Source of the DNA: Glossina fuscipes
Taxonomy: Eukaryota > Arthropoda > Insecta > Diptera > Glossinidae
Reading direction: 5' to 3'
Assembly (NCBI RefSeq): GCF_014805625.2
Contig: NW_023998433.1
Location: 124,001 to 188,000 of the forward strand
Length of the DNA: 64,000 bases
Of this stretch, positions 49,490-58,519 are shown piece after piece (position 1 is the stretch's first letter; every line of letters starts with the position of its first letter). The notes below the pieces were generated by a model. It ran no database searches. It was not told where the DNA came from and was given only the letters and a program-made list of their open reading frames with translations. The translations under genes and the position numbers were made by a program.

Positions 49490-49896
49490 CAGTAAAAGCT
49501 CTTTATTCGCGGGCTATTTGTTCCATAAATATGCCGCGAATACGGAATGATAATTTATATGCGATTATAGGGGATACGTTCCTAGGTGACAAAATGAAAA
49601 AACAGCGGTAGAGAGGTGCTACTCGACCGCAATTTTTGTAACGAATCTGAAAGACGACACAATAACACGCAAGCGGCTTTTATCATAGAACGGAACAGCA
49701 ACATTTAAAAGTATGTATTTTCATATATATTTATTCATTGAGTAATAAGGTTGCTTTCATTCTTGTTGTTGTTTACATTCTCAAATACACCGACCGCGGA
49801 AATTTATTGCCACGAATATAGGAATTGGTCGCATTTTTTTAATCCGCGAATAGTGAAATCGCGAATGAAGGAAACGCGAATAAGGAGCTTTTACTG
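49490..49896. mobile_element. pogo-like MITE with TA target duplication
   Basis: 407 bp with 22-bp terminal inverted repeats. The left one begins CAGTAAAAGCTCTTTATTCG (49490-49511) and the right one is its complement with one difference (49875-49896). TA flanks both ends (49488-49489 and 49897-49898). CAGT ends with TA duplication are typical of pogo/Tigger elements of the Tc1/mariner superfamily. Several internal CGCGAA/TTCGCG motifs lie near each end. No transposase is encoded. Confidence 0.8.
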
Positions 49897-50132
49897 TATA
49901 TTGAAGACAAGTCAGAGAAAGCACATAAATTTTGGATCAATTCTGAATTGAATATTAATTTGTTTTTGCCAATCCTTCTGAAGCTTCGCTTTTTCGTTCA
50001 TTTGTACGTCCGAACTATCGTCGTTTGCAAAAGATTTCATGAATTTTAGATACGGTCTGATATTCTTCGTTTACAACGATAAGAAAAGTTTGAAAAAAAT
50101 GCCAATAGGCTCATAAGAAATGATAATAAAAA

Positions 50133-50590
50133 CAAGTAAGAAAATTTTATTCGATTATGACCGAATATTTTATAACCGTCATCGTTATCCTAAAAAAGAA
50201 AAAAAGTAAGAGGACTAAATTATCACGCTCTATAATATTGAGTGGACGCGGCTGATTTTTTCGGTTTTCAAAATAAAAGTTTTTGTCACATAGACGTGGG
50301 GGCGTTGTACGCATGTGCTTGGAAATGCATGCGTTAGTTTCAAATTCTTTTGCAAATTTGTACGCGACGTCTTCATTTTCGCTGACGGGAGAACCTTCAC
50401 CACATATACTACACAGTTTCGCAGACAAATAAATGGCCAAACTAAGAGACGGACATATTTAGATGCATCCCAAATTTCGTATATCGAGGGTGGCGCGTTA
50501 AATGAAAACTGAGACTTGCGCAAACATTTTAAGAAAATATTTACCGAAATCCTTAAAGACCGCAAATTTCACTTGTGCTTTAAGCATGAG
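50133..50590 (-). repeat. DINE-1-like repeat, left arm of a foldback
   Basis: Starts AAGTAAGAAAATTTTATTCG with GACCGAATATTTTATAACC. It is the reverse complement in content and order of 51470-51905, including the CACATATACTACACAG / GTGGTGAAG region and the AGACGGACATATTTAGATGC segment. Confidence 0.65.
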
Positions 50591-50881
50591 AGATAAATTG
50601 TATTTTCTCGATTCTATTAAGCTTTCCACGTCTGCAATGGTGGCAACATATAGCAAAACCGTCACAAATATATATTAGCATGTACAGAAAAAATGCTGTA
50701 AACGAAATGCCTTAAGGTGGAACTGTTCTGCAATATTTCATCGCAGAATTTGCACATAATTTGAATGTTAATCGTAATCCGTACCGCGATGTACCCAGCG
50801 GTCACTTATTAGAATACTGGAAATAATTAAAATATTATTGTTTTTGTTTATAGCTTGAATTCATTTATTTTATTCAAATAA

Positions 50882-51004
50882 GCTCCGTGCATATATATAT
50901 ATATAAAAGACATAATACATTCAAAAGAAAAAAAAATTAGGAAATATGTATACGTATATATGTTGTATATATATATATATGTATAAGCACATGTTGTATA
51001 TATA
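50882..51004. repeat. AT microsatellite cluster between foldback arms
   Basis: Several short (TA)n and TATG runs at 50890-50905 and 50950-51004. Confidence 0.8.
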
Positions 51005-51039
51005 CATGTTGGTGCAATTTGCCGAGTGTTCGATGCATG

Positions 51040-51905
51040 CATTTTTTTATAACCATCACCGGAGCATGAGAGGTATATTTATTTTGTCAAAAGGTTTGCA
51101 ACGGACAGAAGGAAGCTTCAGCGACCCCCCAAAGTATATATATTGTTGATCAGTATGAAATTCTAGATACCGTCTGCGTAATGTCTGTTATACACATTCT
51201 CCAGACCGTAAAAATGAAGGTATCACGGCAGAAATGTTGGAAGTGCTTGCACGCAGGTAGGTATTGAAAATGGGCCAAATAGATTTAAAGACATGCCCGC
51301 AACATCACGTAAACTGAGAACACCTCTGCTTTTCAAAGAAATAAAAAATTTGTTTTGTCCTCATTACTCATACATTATAGCAGATAAATGTACAAAACTT
51401 TGAATGCGTATTCTATGGACGATGATGTACTACCTGTGTAAAAATGGAGACAATTATAGCGTATCAAAATTTAATTTTTTTCAATATTTTTATAACGCGC
51501 AGAAAGAAGCTTCAGAAACCTCAGAGAGTATATAAATTCTTGGACCGTTTTAAATTTGGAATACACCTAAATATGTCCGTCTGTTCACATGTTCATCTGT
51601 CCGTCTACGAAACCGTTTAATATATGTGGTGAAGATTCTACCGTAAGCGAGAATGAAGATATCGCCTACAAATTTGCAAAAGAATTTGAAAGTTACTTAA
51701 ACTTTTCCAAGGATGCCTACAAGGCTCACATACTCATGTGACAAAAACTTTTATTCTGCCAACTGAAAAACTCAATCGCGTCCACTTCATATTGCAGAAC
51801 ATGATGATTTAATTCTTTTACATTTTTTTTTGTCTTTTTTAGGATAACGGTGATGGGTATAAAAGATTCGGTCATCACCGAATCGAATTTCCTTTCTGTT
51901 TTTTT
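51040..51905 (+). repeat. DINE-1-like repeat, long copy
   Basis: Begins ATGAGAGGTATATTTATTTTGTC, then AAAGGTTTGCAACGGACAGAAGG, AAGTATATATATTGTTGATCAG and GTCCGTCTGTTCAC. It ends in the reverse complement of the shared terminus (GGATAACGGTGATGGGTATA...). The first 100 bases resemble the Drosophila DINE-1/INE-1 start as I remember it. Confidence 0.65.
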
Positions 51906-51970
51906 TTTTTTAACTTTTATTTAATTATGACGTCATGGTTAACCACTATATATATATACATTCTATATTT

Positions 51971-51974
<4 letters not shown>

Positions 51975-52001
<27 letters not shown>
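51975..52001. repeat. (TA)n microsatellite
   Basis: Uninterrupted TA run directly after the DINE-like copy; a shorter run lies at about 51940-51958. Confidence 0.9.
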
Positions 52002-52006
<5 letters not shown>

Positions 52007-52129
52007 ATTGAAAAAAAAAGCTAAAATTTCATATCTATTCAATACCCAACTTTCGCCTAATGCAGTTATTCCTACAGAGACTTCTCACAATAAGGTGTTG
52101 CAAGGGAATTGGAAACGATCGTCGTTTCG

Positions 52130-52300
52130 TCACAGCACTTCGATGTACAGAATTACATCAAAATACGCGGTCTGTAGATTGAACACAAGAACACAAGACT
52201 GACAGACAAGTATAGAGACAAGTATAGAACGATTTGAAAAGCTTAAGTCCTTCTAGGCATAAACTTAGTGTATCCTTGTACCACAATACTCTTACTTAGC
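52130..52300 (-). repeat. DINE-1-like repeat fragment
   Basis: Has GCGGTCTGTAGATTGAACACA, GACTGACAGACAAG, AAGCTTAAGTCCTTCT and a TTAGTGTATCCTTGTACCACA end, matching part of 2095-2460. Confidence 0.45.
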
Positions 52301-55084
52301 GACTTGATGCATAAAATATGCCTATGATGAGAGTATTTAAAAAACGATTAAATCTAATTTCAATGTTATCTGAGTTAAAGTTGAGAGGTCTATTCCTACA
52401 TTCCTTATCAGAAATATATTTTTGAATTTAGCGAGACATTTTTGAAATTGTAGAAAATATTCGAGTTCTTGCCTTAGTATTTCATTGTATTAGTTATTTC
52501 AGCCACTACAAGTACTCAAAATATGGATGACTAACCGTCACTTGCTTACATAATGTAGATGCACTTAATCAAACGTACACATATCTTTGTATCCAATGTA
52601 ATAAATCGCATCTAGATTTGTTGGATAGTCAAGATATCGACTTAAGTCCCGAAAAGCTTGCTCGTTTATTGTTTGCTAAAACTCAATAAAGAAAGCCTTT
52701 ATCTTTTTATAAAGAAAATGATTTACCTATTTTCATCAATTACTTTAATAAAATACTTTGGTTTTTATGTTTTTTACTGTATCACCCATTTATTTGTTTT
52801 CGTTCTCTTTGTGCGTACTTTGCATTAGATCTGAAAAATTTGTACGTATTTTTCAATCAAATCCATTGACATTGTAATAAAATAAAAAAGAAATAATGCC
52901 CGCTGGCCACACCTATGCCAACTACTTTGTGGTTACTAATTAAAGTATTTTTCGTTTTTTGTTTTTGCTTTTTTTTCGTCTTAAAAGGAAAATAGAAAAT
53001 GAGAAATGAAAAGTTGAAAACAGAGAAACGCTAAATAAGAATGTATGCATAAAATAAACTTTTGCAGGAGGAAGTAATTTTCTCTAATAGCGAAATAACA
53101 AATGCATATATATATATAATATATGTCTGTGCGTGTGTGTGTATCTATATGTATGGTTATATATACACATATATATATATATATATATAGATATATATAT
53201 ATATTATTTAGCTCTCTCTGTGCAATTCTTCTTTTACACAAACCCCAAAAGGCTCGGAAATGCATAAAAACAGAAGCGAAAAGATGAGAATAGCAAGAAA
53301 AAAAATGAAAAAGAATTGTTAGAAAAATAAATTCTTTGTTGTCTGGTTAAGGTGAAAAATAAATATTAAATTCTCTTTTTTCAATGGAATCTTTCTTGGT
53401 TGTTTAAAATTTATATACAGGAATACATTTATCAAGAAATAAGGAAAAACTAAGCGAATATTATAAAATCTGGAACTGAAAAAAAAAAAAAAAAAAAAAT
53501 TAAATAAATAGCGCCTTGCAAAGGATTACAATTAAATAAATTGATTTAATCATGATTTACGAGCCATTATTGTGCTTAAGCGATCTACACATATTTGTAA
53601 CAATTAATTTTTTTCAGATGGCTTTTTAATAATGTGAGCTACAGAGGGCACCGCAATTTTCCTATAATTTCAGTAAGAAATAAAGTGTAGCCTTGCTGCG
53701 GGGCAAAACAATAATACGAACTTAAGAAAACTAATTCATTTTTTATCAAAACGAATAAATAGATCATGTTAAGTGTTGCTATTTTTCTCCCCATTTGTCA
53801 AGATTTGTTCTGTCTCAATTCGTATAACACATATAAACTGGCAACTGATAATAGGTCAAAGATAGGTCGTTACGGCTAGTTTAGTTTACTCATCAACCAT
53901 TCCCGTTAAGGGCATATTAATGTTGTGCCGATTTTATTATACCAATCTGAACCAATTTTCGATCCCAGTCCACGCACTTTTCGGCTGAATCTATGTATCG
54001 CAATTGCCGATGTACTTTGATTACGTTTGCACCGTTGACATATTTTGGCCCAACGATAAATTTTGTTGAAAGGTAATTGAATCGAATCAATTTTACGCCC
54101 GCTCCATGTATAACGCTTTATTTTTAATTTATTTTTTGTTTCCAAAAAAAACTCACCATTTAGTGAAAATGAATTTACAATTTATCAAAGAAAAGAAATT
54201 TTTATGTTATTTGTTTAGTTTCACAATCACGACTCATATATTCAATGAGATTTAATTGTTGATCATCTGAATCCTTCTGCGGCAATAGGGCTCCACGTTT
54301 ATACATTCTCGCGATAGTATGTATTTGAATCAATGCATTAGGATTACATAACGACAAAATTGAAGCACTGGAGCATTATCACATGCCGTGATCCCTAAAT
54401 CAGTGCCAATTCATTATTACCTATTTTGAACGTGTTGTTTTCACATAATATGTCCGACAATGGCTTCGTTTGTTCAATTGTTATTTCGTCTCCGCTTTTG
54501 CTTTAGAGATTTTAGTTTTCCAACCATAATCATATAACCATTCTGATTATTATCCAATTTTGTGATTATGAAAATCGATGGAAAATAGTATTTTCATATA
54601 GTAAAAGAATGTGAACAATTTGTATGAAATCAAACTAATTTTAACGCTCTTATCAGTATTTACTTTCTTTCTATCTTAAAAAGGATGAGCCTTTATATGG
54701 CAACAAGATTTAATTTTCAGTGTTTTACGATGCAAATTACTCAAGGCGCATAGTTTGACATAAACTCAATTATTAAGCAAAATTTGAATCACATTGGTCT
54801 ATTCTTCCAACACAAACAACGGAGATAGACTTAGATATGATTTGATCATTGCGCATTAAGCTCTTCAAGCTCGTACATTGGGGCCAATCTTTTCATTAAT
54901 TTCCCTTGCCAGTTCTTCTTGCTCATGGAGAAATACATGTTTTAACTATGATGCTAAGTTATTAAACTATTTGATCGAAGTTCCATTACATTATGTATTT
55001 TAAGTTCAATTTATAGTTATTTTAATCGTAAACAGTCGACTCTCACATAAAAACTATTCAGTTGCCAAGTCAAGCCAAATGGTG
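52301..55084. other. AT-rich DNA, no gene seen
   Basis: Contains TA-rich microsatellites (53105-53205), A and T homopolymers and a short GCCTTTATATGGCAAC repeat core near 54690. A minus-strand frame of 79 codons (53906-54145) is basic but matches nothing I know. Confidence 0.5.
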
Positions 55085-55850
55085 AGAAAAACAAGTGAAG
55101 AGTAAATTTACGCATGAAACTCAACTAATACAATTTAACAGCCGAATTCAATCGGTTCTTAGAAATAAATCTTATATTAATTATTATTGAAAACTAGTGT
55201 AAAGTATATAAGGAGAAGTAAAGAAAAAAGATATATAAATATGAATAACTAAATAATACTTCAAAAGGAAAATGAAGGAAAAAAAAGAAAAAACCCATGC
55301 ACACAGCTAGAGGCACAGAGGCACCTCTTCAACCGATACAGATCCAAGTTGCAAGTGATCTCCTAAACAAGCTTTGCAAACATGCAAAAGCTTGGCAACC
55401 GATAACAGTAAACAACACAAGTTAATTTTTGAACCATAGTGACATGTTAAGATTGAAATATAGTTTAAATACGACATAGGCAAATCGCGCGTATTAACCA
55501 AAGTTGTTTTGCTAGACTTTAAAGAGTCCGATAATGATATTAAGTGATAGACATCATTTAGATTTCTGCAAACAACTCTGAAAAGATTAAACAGCTCACA
55601 GTTATGTTCACATTGACTAAGCTTAATGAAAATAAAATGCCTAGAGTGCTAATAAGTAATTTGGGCGAATCGATTAATTAATTAACTTAATTAGGAAGGA
55701 AACACGAAGAATAAATTTACGTTTCTCAAATGACGGTGAGGATAACAAAGACAATATTTTTTCATAAGGAGGAAAATAGACGAGAGGGCTCCTACCTAAA
55801 TTCTTATGAGCACACAGCACGAATTGCTTTCGAACGGATTCAATTGAATC
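55085..55850 (-). mobile_element. Jockey-type LINE fragment, RT C terminus and 3' UTR (copy C)
   Basis: On the minus strand from 55850 it reads, with frame changes, as the C-terminal tail of a jockey-clade reverse transcriptase. In order: IESVRKQFVLCAHKNLGRSP, YFPPYEKILSLLSS, FEKRKFILRVSFLIKLIN, then the end of the ORF and a 3' UTR. It is a diverged direct duplicate of 55856-56515. The copy is 5'-truncated, as is usual for LINEs, and damaged by stops and frameshifts. Confidence 0.75.
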
Positions 55851-55855
55851 CGTCT

Positions 55856-56515
55856 TTATTTATTTATTTATTCCACTTATACAAGAAACTCAGCTAAAAA
55901 TCTGACAGTCGAGTTCAATTGACTCTTAAAGTAAATCTTAAATTAATTAATATCAAAGCTTAGTATAAGTACAATAAAATAAATAACAAGGAAAAAAAAG
56001 AAAAAAAAAAGAAAGGATATACACAACTAGCATAGAGCCACACCCACAATCGGTACAGAACCAAATTGTAAATGAACCCCTAAGCCATCGCAAACATCCA
56101 TAAGCTTGGCAACCGATAATAATTAACAACAATTCATTTTCGACTCATTGTGACATTTTAAGATTGAACTAATTTGAGTACGACATAGGTAAATTACGCG
56201 CATTAAGCAATGTTGCTTTAAAGGACTTTAAAGAGTCCGATAATGAGAATAAGTGACAGACATCATTTAGGTTCTTGCAAACAACTCTGAGTGGATTAAG
56301 CAGCTCATAGTTATATTTACATTGACTAAGCTTAACCAAGGTAAAGTGCCTAGAGAAGCGGCTGGGGACATTAAAGCTTATTTCGCCAAGTAATGCAGGC
56401 GAGTCAATAGCACCATTTATTACTTTGATTACAAAGAAAACGCCAAGAACAAATCTGCGTTTCTCGAGAGACGGTAAGGACTACGGAAGCAACCTATTTT
56501 CATAGGGGGGAAGGG
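55856..56515 (-). mobile_element. Jockey-type LINE fragment, RT C terminus and 3' UTR (copy B)
   Basis: On the minus strand this reads LEKRRFVLGVFFVIKVING, AIDSPALLGEISFNVPSRFS, LSQCKYNYELLNPLRVVCKN and LNDVCHLFSLSDSLKSFKAT, the conserved end of jockey-type reverse transcriptases, followed by a 3' UTR and an (AATA)n-type tail at 55856-55875. A long stretch is free of stops, so this part is better preserved than copy C. Confidence 0.8.
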
Positions 56516-56529
56516 AAGCAAACAGAGAG

Positions 56530-57262
56530 GATTTAATGAACTGAAGGTATCTGCAAACCATTGGTGGTTAAGGGAGTTAAATCTATGCCTTGCCACGGAT
56601 TAAGCGTAATAATCAAGAGCAGAGCCACTTTCGGAATCTTTTTTGAATAGAACGTTTTTTCTGTTCTTGTAATATTTAATTGTCCTTTTAAAGCACGGGG
56701 GCACCTGCTTCGAGCTCGGTACTGCTTGATCGGAACAGCTGCAGCAATAGCTAGATTTAATGTATTGTAGAACGATGACAATAAGCTTTAAATACTTCCG
56801 GTTGAGAAATCAAGCCTTATATGTGAAAAGTGATATTTTAGCAATACAATATTGATTTTATGAAAATCGTAACATTTATTTGAAAAAGTTGGATTTGGAA
56901 TATAAAAACAGTTCAACGAACCATCACGTTTGCGATGAAAGGAAAGACGCATTGCTGGATGAAAAGGATCCTCAGGTAAACTAAAAGTGGACAACGATTT
57001 ACACTAATCTCAGGGAAATTGGCAAAGCAGAGATCAAGCAGTGTACCATTACAATTAGGGATACCGTTGTATTGAACTACATTTTCATCAAATAATTCGT
57101 TGAAGAACACAACAGCTCCATCAGATGTTCAAGTGGGAATCAAACAGCCAGAATTATCACTGTTACACCAAGTGGCTTGAGGCAAACTGAAGTCTCCCAA
57201 CGCAATTACCAAATCCGAGGGTTTCGATTGCTTGCAGCTTTCATTACGTATAATAGGAAACC
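56530..57262 (-). mobile_element. Jockey-type LINE fragment, AP endonuclease and linker (part of copy B)
   Basis: The minus strand reads LVIALGDFSLPQATW near 57165-57210, the GDFNLP motif of APE-type LINE endonucleases. After one stop it continues with VVQYNGIPNCNGTLLDLCFA and PEDPFHPAM (the conserved HPA motif). The linker then reads YNTLNLAIAAAVPIKQYRAR and, with frame changes, a KKTFYSKK...DYYAYSVARHRF region that normally leads into the RT domain. The RT core is missing: the linker runs directly into the RT C terminus at 56515, an internal deletion. Confidence 0.8.
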
Positions 57263-57637
57263 AGAGGCCTGGAGTTTGAAGATCAATAAATTATGCTTAA
57301 CTAAGTCAAACGCTTTATTAAATTCCGTATGCACGACATCCGTGCGAGAGCCACTAGAAAAAGCCTTGAAAACATTGCAAGTAAACTCTAAGAGATTCGT
57401 AACAGTTGATCTTCCTTTCCGAAAGCTATACTGGAATTGCGAAATATAAGATTTGATGGCAAAAGCTAAAACTGAGTAACCATTCACTCAATCAGTTCGC
57501 TCGACTTGGCGACGCCTCTATAGTTCTCACAATAGACATTTCCACATTTGTGAAGCGGAATAAAGAAACTATTCTTCCAACACAAAGGGAAAGCACCTGA
57601 TTGCAAGGACTGATTAAAAATCATCGAAATAATACGA
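57263..57637 (-). mobile_element. Jockey-type LINE fragment, RT fingers/palm start (copy A)
   Basis: The minus strand reads IFNQSLQSGAFPLCWKNSFF, IPLHKCGNVYCENYRGVA and, after a frame change, YSFRKGRSTVTNLLEFTCNV with DVVHTEFNKAFDLVKHNLLI. These are RT domains 1-3 of a non-LTR retrotransposon. The catalytic-domain-A Asp region (family YxDFxKAFD) reads HTEFNKAFD, so the first Asp has become Glu. The frame breaks off at about 57262, where endonuclease sequence of another copy begins. Confidence 0.8.
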
Positions 57638-57647
57638 NNNNNNNNNN
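57638..57647. other. Assembly gap (10 N)
   Basis: Ten N bases lie between ORF1-like and RT-like sequence of the LINE cluster. True size and content are unknown. Confidence 1.
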
Positions 57648-58500
57648 TTAAGATGCTAACACGCCTCAAATTGACGAACGGGACTTTCGCAGTAAGATAA
57701 GATTGTAGGTCACCCTCGGAGGTATAAGGAGCCAATCGTGATACGAATATTCCTTTCTTTCTTTTCCTTTTCGTACAGCAGTCAAGCAGACGTCATCAGT
57801 AATAGGAACGGGAGGATTCACAGGAAGCGAGTTTTGAGGTTGCGAGAAAATAGAGAGATCGACTACAGTTGCTTGTGCAACTCGTGCGACTTGTACAACC
57901 TGGCTAGTAAGGGACACATCAGCGTAGCTAGGAGGAAGGCCGATTTATTTTGTTTACTAACATTCTTTAGAAATTAGACAGAGTATCCTGAGTGGCACCA
58001 TTGGGAGGAGATACCCTTGACACTTCAACAGAGCTGAAGCGACAAGTACTTCCCGGCTTATTTGTAACTTGTGTGCTACCAGCTGACTCAATGGTAGAGG
58101 AAGCTCTAATGTTCTTTGTCGCCTAGCAGGGAACATTCGAATTAATCAGCTTATGAGATTTAGGCGAAGACGGAGATGACGTACTGCACGTTATGCTGCG
58201 GGTTGGTCTGTTACAGGCTGGGCGAGAAGACGAGTGCTCTAGATAGTGACACTTATCGAAAATTGTGTTTATTTTTTCCAACGTTTCGCACAATGTCATG
58301 AGATTTTTACCTAATTCAGAAAAACCATTCCCTCCCTCTGTGAAATGCTTATAATAGTCAACGTGCCGTTTCCTGCAGTCAGGACATGGCAAACATAATC
58401 CTTTCGAAGCATCTAGCACTGCGTCTGAAACGCGGCTGGCGATACCTGCCCACTTCGCATTACAGAAACTCTCGTAAAGCCAATAGATACTGAATCACTC
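57648..58500 (-). mobile_element. Jockey-type LINE ORF1 fragment
   Basis: The minus strand reads, with frame changes, as ORF1 of the same LINE type. A half zinc finger comes first (CNAKWAGIASRVSDAVLDAS then GLCLPCPDCRKRH, like the PHD-type C-x2-C ends of such ORF1s). A Ser/Pro-rich segment (58125-58250) follows. Then NSLPVNPPVPITDDVCLTAV and LxPxTSEGDLQSYLTAKVPF, the usual end domain of these ORF1s. The 5' end is unclear, at about 58500. Confidence 0.6.
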
Positions 58501-58519
58501 AGAATCACGGCCTGTTTTG

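Noticed and set aside
53906..54145. Minus-strand 79-codon basic frame with CQRC motif
   Set aside because: It looks more protein-like than most, but there is no family match, no continuation in a neighbouring exon and no conserved motif beyond one C-x2-C.
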